Shown here one piece after another: positions 12,242 to 18,912 of a stretch of 18,912 nucleotides of DNA. The stretch's first letter is position 1. Each line of letters starts with the position of its first letter. Origin of the DNA: JAXLWB01 sp046328715 (GTDB lineage: Bacteria > Chloroflexota > Anaerolineae > Caldilineales > Caldilineaceae); assembly GCA_046328715.1 (NCBI GenBank), contig JAXLWB010000083.1, positions 1 through 18,912 on the forward strand. Reading direction: 5' to 3'. The notes beneath the pieces are model-generated. The model had not been told where the DNA came from and did no database searches. It saw nothing but the letters and a program-made list of their open reading frames with translations. The translations under genes were made by a program, and so were the position numbers.

Positions 12242-14890
12242 TTAATACTCTAGTTCCGTGCGCTGGATCTCCAAATCGCGGAACTGGGTCAATTCTTTGC
12301 GGAAGTAGAGGCTCACTGTCCCTGTGGAGCCGTGGCGATGTTTGGCCACTACCACATCGGCGATGTTTTGTTTATCGGAGTCTTCCTGGTAGTAATCTTC
12401 GCGGTAGATGAACATGACGAGGTCGGCGTCTTGCTCGATGCTATTGTGGACAATGATGTTACCTGCCACAAAATTATGGTATCCTTCAACTGTCAGGTCA
12501 TAGACAGGCTCAATGCCGGCACTTTCAATCGAAGCGACAGAATCCCAATACACATCACTCACTGCTAATTTGTTTAAAACTGGAGACTCGACCACCTCGG
12601 CCAATCTAGCAGTTCGTTCTCGGCTAAGATTTGTCCTGTATAAACTTGTACCGCAATACTCACTCCCCAGTCGACTCTGCATTTGGCGCGTTGTCAATTG
12701 AAGAGATTGCATCGCTGGCACTGCATGCAACCGCCATATGTCTAAAGGAATCACATCGCGATTCGTGTTGTGTATCTTTGCCGAATTCCATTGTAGAATT
12801 TCTTCTAGAGATTGCCGTTTATATTGACCTACTGTTCCAATTGTATTAGCAAATAACGACACATCCTGTGCACCACTAACAACCACGTGGTATTGAGTAC
12901 GCCCCTTTGCACCTTGATTACTCTGAGCAAGTCGAGCATTAATACTAAGTCGAAGCAACAATGATTGAACATCAACTGCAAGTTGGTAACTACTCGTTGC
13001 GTAATAGATTGCAGGCCGGGGCTTCTTGCCATAGGTCATGCGAATGCAACCATCTGTTACCCATAAATGACGCAAAAACAGGGCAATGGCACTGTTTGGT
13101 TGTTCAAAGACTTGTCGAGGCACCCGTTTTTCGTATGAACGCAACCCAAATACTTGTAGGCCTTCCAGCCATTTAGCGATTGGATTCCGTTTTCCATGTG
13201 TCAATCGATTTGTGGCAGTTAAGTACACTTGTCGCCACTGACGCTCAAGTGAAATCTGAGGGCTGATCGAATCACCAAATACTTGGATTGCCAACGAAGC
13301 GACCAGCTCTGCCAAATCTGCTTCGCGAGTTGTATACTGAATTACATGCCTAGGTAGTGTACAACCATCTCCAATCAGATGGCCCAGTAAGGCCAATTCT
13401 TCATTACTCATCGTCTGCTCAGTAGTAGATTCAGGCAGGTAGCGGGGTAGCGCAATTCGCTCGCCTAATTGAAGCTCATCCAGCCGTTTCCACCCTTGAA
13501 TTGTCAAAAATTTGTGATTGCTAGTTGCGGAGATTTGTCGACCAAGTTGTGTCATCAGTCGAAACACGGGTTTTGTACCGGTGGTAAAAGCATTAGTAAC
13601 ACAGGCGGTTTCTAACTTCAAGGTATCTGGGTTGAGAGCAATAATCTCAAAATTGGTCCTGCCTTCCAATTCTTTCATAGGGACGTAGCGTCCACTCAAT
13701 GGCAGGTAGACGAGCGTATCACCCGTCAAACACCCCGACTCTCTTAAGTCTGATAGCATCGGTCTCTTATCTGCACGCCCTTCGACGGCGCGGCTGAGTT
13801 GGCTGAGGGCGATAAGGGGCACGTTGAGTTCACGCGCCAATGCCTTGAGCGAACGGCTGATAAAGCTAATCTCTTGTTGACGATTGTCATTTCGTCCACC
13901 GCCTGGGCCTGTCATCAACTGCATATAGTCGATAATGATCATATCCAGCCCATGTTCAGCATAGAGACGGCGACACTTGGTGCGGATATCTGTGATGCTG
14001 GCACCTGGTGTATCATCGATAAAGATATTCGTATTGGAGAGCGAGTTGGCAGCTTCAAGCAAGATCGGCCATTCATCTTCCTCGACTGCACCCAACCGTA
14101 TCCGATGGCTATCGATAGCTGTTTCCATCGACAGAAGCCGTTGTACAAGTTGCTCGCTGCTCATTTCTAAGCTGAAGATTGCCACACGTGCATCATAACG
14201 TTTGGCAGCATTTTGAGCGACCGATAAAGCAAGGCTGCTCTTGCCCATGCCAGGTCTCGCAGCCAGAATAATCAGGTCACTTTTCTGGAGACCGCCCAGC
14301 ATACGATCGAGCATCGTAAAGCCAGTTGGTACACCCATCAATCGATCTGGGTTGCGCGCCAATTCGTCAATTTGCTCGATCACATTACCCATCACCTGAC
14401 GGATCGGTGTGAGATCGCGGTGGATACGACTTTCGCCAACGCCGAAGATAATCTGCTCGGCACGATCCATCACGCTTTCGACATCTTGTTCTTCTTCGTA
14501 GGCAAGTTCGGCAATGCGCCCTGCGGCACTGATCAGGCGACGCAGAGTCGCCGTACGTTCGACAATACGGGCGTAATGGTCAACGTAGATGGCTGTAGGC
14601 GTGCTGTTGATCAGGTCAACGATGTAAGCGGGGCCACCAATCTCCTCAAGCTGTCCGCGGCGTTCCAGTTCGTCGATGAGGGTGACAGTATCCAGCGGTT
14701 CACGCCGTTCATTCAGTTGAAAGATGGCTTCATAAATCCAAGCGTGGCGCTCGCGGTAAAAGTCTTCGGAACGGAGGTAACTGGCAACTTTGATAATGGC
14801 GTCGGGATCAATGAGTAGCGCACCAAGCACCGCGCGCTCTGCCTCGATGTTGGCTGGGATACTCTTAACTACTGTTTCCTGATCGCTCAT
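12242..14890 (-). CDS. dnaB: Replicative DNA helicase DnaB with in-frame intein
   Basis: The 882-codon gene encodes a 452-residue DnaB plus a 430-residue intein. The N-terminal domain (about residues 12-110: PANIEAERAVLGALLIDPDA) binds primase. The RecA-like motor has Walker A ARPGMGKSS (211-219), Walker B IIIDYMQLM (318-326), LSRAVEGRADKRPMLSDLRESG (365-386) and, after the intein, SIEQDADLVMFIYR with the C-terminal AKHRHGSTGTVSLYF. The hexamer unwinds DNA at the fork. Splicing is required for a functional helicase because the intein interrupts the conserved motor. It lies downstream of the DUF151 nuclease gene, separated by a terminator, and near genes for a DnaD-like protein and a loader. 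No strong ribosome binding site is visible upstream of the ATG. Confidence 0.96.
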   Translation of the reverse strand: MSDQETVVKSIPANIEAERAVLGALLIDPDAIIKVASYLRSEDFYRERHAWIYEAIFQLNERREPLDTVTLIDELERRGQLEEIGGPAYIVDLINSTPTAIYVDHYARIVERTATLRRLISAAGRIAELAYEEEQDVESVMDRAEQIIFGVGESRIHRDLTPIRQVMGNVIEQIDELARNPDRLMGVPTGFTMLDRMLGGLQKSDLIILAARPGMGKSSLALSVAQNAAKRYDARVAIFSLEMSSEQLVQRLLSMETAIDSHRIRLGAVEEDEWPILLEAANSLSNTNIFIDDTPGASITDIRTKCRRLYAEHGLDMIIIDYMQLMTGPGGGRNDNRQQEISFISRSLKALARELNVPLIALSQLSRAVEGRADKRPMLSDLRESGCLTGDTLVYLPLSGRYVPMKELEGRTNFEIIALNPDTLKLETACVTNAFTTGTKPVFRLMTQLGRQISATSNHKFLTIQGWKRLDELQLGERIALPRYLPESTTEQTMSNEELALLGHLIGDGCTLPRHVIQYTTREADLAELVASLAIQVFGDSISPQISLERQWRQVYLTATNRLTHGKRNPIAKWLEGLQVFGLRSYEKRVPRQVFEQPNSAIALFLRHLWVTDGCIRMTYGKKPRPAIYYATSSYQLAVDVQSLLLRLSINARLAQSNQGAKGRTQYHVVVSGAQDVSLFANTIGTVGQYKRQSLEEILQWNSAKIHNTNRDVIPLDIWRLHAVPAMQSLQLTTRQMQSRLGSEYCGTSLYRTNLSRERTARLAEVVESPVLNKLAVSDVYWDSVASIESAGIEPVYDLTVEGYHNFVAGNIIVHNSIEQDADLVMFIYREDYYQEDSDKQNIADVVVAKHRHGSTGTVSLYFRKELTQFRDLEIQRTELEY
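12443..13732 (-). mobile_element. DnaB intein with LAGLIDADG homing endonuclease
   Basis: Residues 387-816 of the DnaB precursor form a standard class 1 intein of 430 residues. Block A starts with Cys (CLTGDTLV); block B is ATSNHKFLTI with the TxxH His at 459; blocks C and E are LLGHLIGDG (501-509) and RHLWVTDG (607-614), the two LAGLIDADG helices of the endonuclease; block F is VYDLTVEGYHNFVAG (796-810); block G ends VHN with Ser as the first downstream extein residue. Insertion after SDLRESG and before SIEQDAD is the DnaB-b site used by cyanobacterial and Rhodothermus DnaB inteins. All splicing residues are present, so it should self-excise. The intein DNA looks more AT-rich than the flanks by eye, in line with horizontal acquisition. 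Confidence 0.95.
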
Positions 14891-14912
14891 GACAAAAGCC
14901 GTAAAAATGCGT

Positions 14913-14948
14913 AGAAAACGGCGAAGCCGTCAAAACGACTTCGCCGTT
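14913..14948 (-). terminator. Intrinsic-type terminator after the DUF151 nuclease gene
   Basis: On the minus strand a 10-bp GC-rich stem (arms 14939-14948 and 14917-14926, AACGGCGAAG/CTTCGCCGTT) with a 12-base loop is followed by TTTTCT. It lies between the nuclease stop (15059) and dnaB start (14890), 23 bp before the latter, so it could also attenuate read-through into dnaB. Confidence 0.6.
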
Positions 14949-14967
14949 CTTCACAACAATGAAATGC

Positions 14968-15035
14968 GAACTTACGCAGTTTCGGCCAAATTTGGCCCGC
15001 GTTTGACAATTACAGACTTGCGAATGCGTGAGTTC
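14968..15035. repeat. Nested palindromes upstream of dnaB
   Basis: GAACTTACGCA (14968-14978) and TGCGTGAGTTC (15025-15035) pair over 11 positions with one G-T wobble. Inside lies the perfect 14-bp palindrome GGCCAAATTTGGCC (14984-14997). The location, between the nuclease gene and its terminator, suits a regulatory or dispersed repeat element; no clear dnaB promoter was found within it. Confidence 0.45.
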
Positions 15036-15058
15036 TAAAGATTTTCTCTGGCCAAGCT

Positions 15059-15580
15059 TTAATTGCCCAGCAATTTATCCAAATCCAACCCTTCAACAAA
15101 ATCCTTGAAGGCACCTAGATCTTCTACACCCACTTCTTCCGTCTCGGGCTTTTCGCCGCTACCACTCAAGGGCATTTCCTCTTCGGGTAGGAGTGCCGCC
15201 TGATCCATAACTTCATCACTGACAAAGATAGGGGCACTGACACGAACAGCCAATGCAATCGCATCGCTGGGGCGACTGTCAATCTCGACATTGTCGCCGT
15301 CCACATCGAGGACAATGCGCGCAAAATAGGTGTTGCGTTCCAAGCCGTTGATAACGATTTGCAGCACTTCGCCGCCCAACTGTTCAATCACTGTCTTCAA
15401 TAGGTCGTGAGTCAGTGGGCGCTGAACCGGCACGCCCTGCAACTGCATAGTGATGGCGTCTGCTTCGAAGGGACCGATCCAAATCGGGAGAAAACGTTGT
15501 CCGTCTTCTTCTTTCAATACAACAATTCGGTTTTGTGACATTAAACTGACACGGATGCTGTCGATGGTTACTTCTATCAT
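15059..15580 (-). CDS. Bifunctional nuclease family protein (DUF151)
   Basis: The 173-residue protein matches DUF151 from residue 1: MIEVTIDSIRVS, VVLKEEDGQRFLPIWIGPFEADAI (20-43), RPLTHDLLKTVIEQLGGEV (54-72), TYFARIVLD and the core motif DSRPSDAIALAVRVSAPIFV (101-120). Characterised members in plants act on DNA and RNA; the bacterial role is uncertain. The C-terminus (~131-173) is an acidic, low-complexity tail ending FVEGLDLDKLLGN rather than a UVR motif. Start 15580 is chosen because GGGAG lies five bases upstream; a frame extension to 15628 lacks this. It has its own extended -10 promoter, a long leader with a dyad, and a terminator. Confidence 0.9.
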   Translation of the reverse strand: MIEVTIDSIRVSLMSQNRIVVLKEEDGQRFLPIWIGPFEADAITMQLQGVPVQRPLTHDLLKTVIEQLGGEVLQIVINGLERNTYFARIVLDVDGDNVEIDSRPSDAIALAVRVSAPIFVSDEVMDQAALLPEEEMPLSGSGEKPETEEVGVEDLGAFKDFVEGLDLDKLLGN

Positions 15581-15692
15581 AAGTTCTCCCTTGCGGGTAG
15601 TTGATGATTGATCCAACGCTACCGACACTTCTTGTTATACGGTCATGAACAGATCGATCCACTCCACGCGTACACCGAAATAGACAGTTGCG

Positions 15693-15712
15693 TTTGTTCT
15701 TCCAAGAACAAA
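15693..15712. promoter_or_regulatory. 20-bp dyad in the DUF151 nuclease leader
   Basis: TTTGTTCTT (15693-15701) and AAGAACAAA (15704-15712) are perfect inverted copies around two bases. The loop is too short for a normal RNA hairpin, so a DNA-binding operator about 20-40 bp downstream of the promoter is more plausible. Confidence 0.45.
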
Positions 15713-15738
15713 AAAGCCATGATACAGATTGAGTGCCC

Positions 15739-15767
15739 ATTATAGCATAGGCTTGCTGTGGTGCAAA
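15739..15767 (-). promoter_or_regulatory. Putative extended -10 promoter of the DUF151 nuclease gene
   Basis: A perfect TATAAT lies at 15744-15739 preceded by TGC (extended -10), with TTTGCA (15767-15762) as a -35 at 17 bp. The leader to the ATG would be about 150 bases. Confidence 0.6.
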
Positions 15768-15837
15768 AGTGCCATTTTGGGGCAAAATTCAGCATTGATT
15801 GTGTTCAATGCCCACAAGCCAACAAGTCAAGTCAAAA

Positions 15838-16304
15838 TTAGCGAACGAAAGCTGCGATTTGCTCGGCAATTGCATCATTGATCCGAATTCGATGTGATTC
15901 CATCAAATCCATTTGGACAATTTCATCCAAACTGAAATAGCCCACTTCCGTTGTTTCATCACTCAACCCAAGTTCACCGCTGACGTGCGCTACCTCAAAA
16001 AAAGCGAAACATACTGCCAACGGTTGCCATCTGCATATTCAACGACCAGATGAGGGTCCGAATAAACACCGATCAAGCGGACCGTTTGCACCCGCAATCC
16101 AGTCTCTTCCCAAAACTCTCGCTCACAGGCTTCAGCAATTCCTTCTCCAACTTCCATACGACCGCCCGGAAGGCACCAACGCCCATTATCGGTTCGCCGC
16201 GTCAAAAGAATCCGTTCGCTCTTTTCGTCAAAGAGAATTCCGGCGCAACCGGTTGCCAGTTTGCCAGTCTTTGAGATGCGCTCACCAAAGATTAGTTTTG
16301 CCAT
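15838..16304 (-). pseudogene. NUDIX hydrolase split by a -1 frameshift at a T7 run
   Basis: The first frame, from ATG 16304 (MAKLIFGER), encodes GCAGILFDE, a complete Nudix box at residues 48-70 (G-x5-E-x7-REFWEETGL) and VEYADGNRWQYVS, then ends LFLR-stop at 15990. The rest of the fold, FFEVAHVSGELGLSDETTEVGYF to the C-terminus AAFVR, continues in the next frame to 15838. Adding one T to the T7 run (15997-16003) gives an uninterrupted protein of about 155 residues, the normal family length. NUDIX enzymes hydrolyse nucleoside diphosphate derivatives. Either the gene is recently broken, the run is a sequencing error, or the T-TTT-TTG sequence, a canonical slippery heptamer, permits -1 frameshifting. 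No ribosome binding site is clear; an in-frame ATG at 16361 would run through a hairpin. Confidence 0.85.
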
Positions 16305-16323
16305 GGAAAGGAGAGTGAAGGGG

Positions 16324-16351
16324 TACGAGTGACCATCGAAGGCCACTCGTA
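16324..16351. repeat. Hairpin upstream of the NUDIX gene
   Basis: TACGAGTG (16324-16331) and CACTCGTA (16344-16351) form a perfect 8-bp stem around 12 bases, 20 bp before the NUDIX ATG. It could end the pnp transcript or regulate the NUDIX leader. Confidence 0.45.
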
Positions 16352-16387
16352 TTGGTAACATTTGATTAAGAAGAAATCATGAAAGGG

Positions 16388-16452
16388 TAATTTGTAAGTA
16401 GTAATTAACAGGGCCTCGCTTGAAAAGGCAGCAAGTTACAAATTACTACTTA
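16388..16452. repeat. Mutually exclusive inverted repeats after pnp
   Basis: TAAGTAGTAATT (16395-16406) pairs with AATTACTACTTA (16441-16452). Overlapping it, TAATTTGTAA (16388-16397) pairs with TTACAAATTA (16436-16445). The two helices share bases and cannot both form. They lie about 70-130 bp past the pnp stop, AT-rich, with no clear T-tract. Confidence 0.5.
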
Positions 16453-16518
16453 TCCGTTCACGATTACTTGTTTCCCTAAACCTCAAAATTCCTCAGAAAC
16501 TACGCCTAGAATGGTGTA

Positions 16519-18888
16519 CTAGCGGTCGCGGCGGAAGCCACCTTCGCGACGCGGACCACGGTCGCCACCGCCACTGCGATCGCTACCACCGCGGTCACTG
16601 CCGCCACGATCACGGCGGAAGCTGCTGCGATCGCCGCGTTCGCCGTTGCGATCACCACCTCGGTCGCCACCGCGATCACCGAAGCGACTACCACGGTCGC
16701 CGCCTCGATCTCCGCCGCGGTCGCCACCCCGGTCACCGCCACTGCGGCCACCACGGTCACGGGCTTGCGCTTCTTCGACACTCAAGCCTTCGAGCACGGC
16801 CTGACGACTCAGGCGCACCTTGCCTTGTGGGTCAACGTCGATCACCATGGCGGTGAGTTCATCGCCGACGCGGGCAATGTCCTCCACCTTGGCGACTCGG
16901 TAATCGGCCAGTTGGCTAATATGGACCAATCCATCGATGCCGGGCAGAATGTTGACGAAGGCACCATAAGGCTCCACACGGACCACCGTTCCTGTGTAGA
17001 TCTTGCCCAAGGTCACATCTTCCATCATGCCAGCGATGACGCCGTAGGCTTGTTCGGCCAGGGTGCCTTCGCCAGCGATGAAGACCTTGCCCGTATCTTC
17101 CACATCGATCTTGACTTTGTACTGATCCTGCAAACCACGGATCATCTTGCCGCCTGGGCCGATCAGTTTACCGATCTTTTCTGGGTCAATCTGCAAGGTG
17201 AGAATACGTGGCGCAAAGGGGCTGAGTTGCAGTCTGGCTTCGGGCAACACATCCAACATTTTGCCCAGAATGTGCAGACGCCCGACCCGTGCTTGTGAAA
17301 GCGCTTCGTTCAAGATGTTGAAATCCAACCCTTTGATCTTCAGATCCATCTGCAGGGCAGTGATGCCATGTTCGGTACCCGCCACCTTGAAATCCATATC
17401 ACCCAAGGCGTCTTCCATACCCTGAATGTCACTCAAGACTTTATACGCACCACTTCCCATATCCTGCACGAGCCCCATTGCAATGCCTGCTACCGGGGCT
17501 GAGATTGGAACACCTGCATCCATCAGCGCCAAGGTGCTGCCACAGACCGAAGCCATACTGGTCGAGCCATTGCTGCTCACCACTTCGCTGACCACACGCA
17601 AGGTGTAGGGGAAATCGGCTGGAATGACAGGAACCAGGGCACGTTCGGCTAAGGCACCGTGACCGATCTCGCGGCGACGGGGGCCACGCACCGCATAAGC
17701 TTCTCCTGTACTGAAAGGGGGGAAGTTGTAATGGTGCATGTACTTCTTTTCATCCATCGGCTGCAAGGTATCGAGCCGTTGAACGTCACCAGGGGTGCCC
17801 AACGTAGCAATTGACAGTACATGGGTCTCACCACGCATAAAGAAGCCCGAACCATGGACTCGGGGCAAGATGCCTGCCTGCACGCTGATCGGACGAATCT
17901 CCTGGGTGGTGCGACCATCGGGGCGCGATCCAGTTTCCAGAATGCGAGCGCGTGTCGCCTTTTTGACGACAGCATCAAACGCATCAGCGACGTGGCTGGA
18001 AGGCACGCTACCCGCCGCAACCCGTTCAGCAAAGGCCTCAACCACCGCTTGTTTTACGAGCGCTAAGGCATCCTTGAGTTCATGTTTGCCCAGACCATTC
18101 GCCAGGGCAGCGCTCACCTTGTCATAGGCCAGTTGATTGACTTCTGTCTGCACCGCTTCACTTGGCAAGGCCACGACATAGCCAGTATACTTTTCCTTGC
18201 CCAGCTTAGCGCGCATCTCTTCGATCAGTTGAATCACTGGCAGCATCGACTCATGCGCCAACTTCAACGCTTCGAGCATTAGATCCTCGGGCAATTCCTG
18301 AGCGCCGGCTTCGACCATGAGAATATTGTCGCCCGTGCCGGCTACGGAAAGGTCAAGGCCACTGACCTTGAGCTGCGAGGCGGTGGGGTTGATGACAAAG
18401 TCCCCATCCACGAAGCCAATGTGGGTCGCAGCAATCGGGCCACTCCAGGGAATGTCGCTGATGTGGACTGCGGCTGAAGCGGCAATGATGCCCAGCGGAT
18501 CCATCAGATTGTCACCATCGGAGCTGAGCACCGTAACAATCACCTGCACTTCGTTGACAAAACCTTTGGGGAATAGGGGACGCAAGGGGCGGTCAATCAG
18601 GCGCGACATGAGGATTGCTTCATCGCCAGGTCGGCCCTCGCGTCGCTGAAAACTGCCAGGGATACGTCCCGCAGCGTAGAGTCTTTCTTCAAATTCTACT
18701 GTAAGTGGGAAAAAGTTGATGTCTGGGCGAACATCCTTACTCATACAGGCGGTCGCCATGAGAACCGTATCTCCGTAGCGAACGAGGACTGCGCCATTTG
18801 CCTGCGCAGCGACCACGCCTGTCTCAATGCTCAGTGTGCGTCCGCCAAATTCGGTCGTGAAGACCTGAGCGCCGTTAAATAGTTGCAT
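16519..18888 (-). CDS. pnp: Polynucleotide phosphorylase with Arg/Gly/Asp-rich C-terminal tail
   Basis: The 789-residue protein contains two RNase PH modules (about 10-145 and 325-555), the linking helical domain, a KH domain (562-622, GxxG loop IGPGGKMI) and an S1 domain (629-697, YTGTVVRVEPYGAFVNIL). Landmarks include GRIPGSFQRREGRPGDEAIL, MRGETHVLS and SDIQGMEDALGDMDFKVAGT in the phosphorolytic site. PNPase degrades RNA from the 3' end using phosphate and acts in the degradosome and RNA decay. After residue 710 comes a 79-residue tail of GDRGG, SDRGG and RRDR repeats, absent from E. coli or Bacillus PNPase; it resembles RGG-type RNA-binding tails. GGAGC lies eight bases before ATG 18888. 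A NUDIX gene follows. Confidence 0.97.
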   Translation of the reverse strand: MQLFNGAQVFTTEFGGRTLSIETGVVAAQANGAVLVRYGDTVLMATACMSKDVRPDINFFPLTVEFEERLYAAGRIPGSFQRREGRPGDEAILMSRLIDRPLRPLFPKGFVNEVQVIVTVLSSDGDNLMDPLGIIAASAAVHISDIPWSGPIAATHIGFVDGDFVINPTASQLKVSGLDLSVAGTGDNILMVEAGAQELPEDLMLEALKLAHESMLPVIQLIEEMRAKLGKEKYTGYVVALPSEAVQTEVNQLAYDKVSAALANGLGKHELKDALALVKQAVVEAFAERVAAGSVPSSHVADAFDAVVKKATRARILETGSRPDGRTTQEIRPISVQAGILPRVHGSGFFMRGETHVLSIATLGTPGDVQRLDTLQPMDEKKYMHHYNFPPFSTGEAYAVRGPRRREIGHGALAERALVPVIPADFPYTLRVVSEVVSSNGSTSMASVCGSTLALMDAGVPISAPVAGIAMGLVQDMGSGAYKVLSDIQGMEDALGDMDFKVAGTEHGITALQMDLKIKGLDFNILNEALSQARVGRLHILGKMLDVLPEARLQLSPFAPRILTLQIDPEKIGKLIGPGGKMIRGLQDQYKVKIDVEDTGKVFIAGEGTLAEQAYGVIAGMMEDVTLGKIYTGTVVRVEPYGAFVNILPGIDGLVHISQLADYRVAKVEDIARVGDELTAMVIDVDPQGKVRLSRQAVLEGLSVEEAQARDRGGRSGGDRGGDRGGDRGGDRGSRFGDRGGDRGGDRNGERGDRSSFRRDRGGSDRGGSDRSGGGDRGPRREGGFRRDR
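16522..16758. repeat. Nine-base-pattern repeat encoding the PNPase RGG-like tail
   Basis: Coding-strand GGT-GAC-CGC-type codons repeat with a 9-base period (Gly-Asp-Arg, GGDRGGDRGG) and degenerate towards the stop into SDRGG and RRDR units. Repeat-length variation between strains is expected. Confidence 0.7.
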
Positions 18889-18912
18889 AAATTTTGCTCC
18901 ATTAGGTTATCT

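Noticed and set aside
14372..14818. Plus-strand open frame of 148 codons
   Set aside because: Antisense to the conserved N-terminal half of dnaB; composition mirrors DnaB codons.
15693..15712. LexA/SOS box
   Set aside because: The half-sites are in the order GTTC...GAAC with six bases between, opposite to the GAAC-N4-GTTC box of Gram-positive LexA.
16506..16781. Minus-strand Ala/Val-rich frame of 91 codons
   Set aside because: An out-of-frame reading of the GDRGG repeat at the end of pnp.
1..18912. tRNA or rRNA genes, CRISPR array, prophage or complete transposon
   Set aside because: None seen: no cloverleaf-like sequence with a TTCGA-type arm between genes, no regularly spaced identical repeats with spacers, no transposase or phage structural genes.

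Overview
The window is a bacterial chromosome segment in which every supported gene lies on the minus strand; reading 5'->3' along that strand the order runs from 18912 down to 1. Base composition looks moderate (around half G+C by eye, not computed). The combination of a DnaD-like protein with a DnaI/DnaC-type helicase loader, a replicative DnaB, a DUF151 bifunctional nuclease, a GT39-type membrane glycosyltransferase beside a Pro/Thr-rich SH3 lipoprotein, and cytochrome c maturation genes points to Chloroflexota (filamentous green non-sulfur relatives). That is an inference from gene content; I cannot name a genus.

Layout on the minus strand. 18888-16519: polynucleotide phosphorylase (pnp) with an extra 79-residue Gly/Arg/Asp tail. 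16304-15838: NUDIX hydrolase split by a one-base frameshift at a T7 run. 15580-15059: DUF151 bifunctional nuclease with a good promoter and a dyad in its leader, followed by a terminator-like hairpin. 14890-12242: dnaB, interrupted by a 430-residue LAGLIDADG intein. 12161-10905: MFS exporter. 10825-10037 and 10119-8524: an overlapping pair, DnaD-like protein then a helicase-loader-like protein carrying two complete AAA+ modules in one chain. 8311-7202, 7118-5817, 5812-3413: a cell-envelope/polysaccharide cluster (SH3 lipoprotein, clan GH-A glycoside hydrolase with membrane anchor, GT39-like glycosyltransferase). 3199-2753, 2639-1935, 1938-1588: HxlR-type regulator, MBL-fold hydrolase and DUF952 protein. 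1096-611 and 513-<1: ccmE (Cys-type) and the start of a c-type cytochrome.

How the genes may work together. DnaD-like, double-AAA+ loader and DnaB form a plausible primosome set: DnaD-type initiator adaptor, loader, replicative helicase. PNPase, DUF151 nuclease and NUDIX are nucleic-acid and nucleotide housekeeping genes. The GT39/GH/SH3 group probably acts on or at the cell surface. ccmE and the cytochrome belong to an aerobic or anaerobic respiratory module that continues beyond base 1.

The DNA between and inside these genes is rich in inverted and short tandem repeats: a 24-bp perfect hairpin at 3346-3402, a run of hairpins at 1300-1552, GA-rich repeats forming the N-terminus and a linker of the glycosyltransferase, and a heptanucleotide repeat inside the dnaD-like gene. 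No tRNA, rRNA, CRISPR array or complete insertion sequence was seen.
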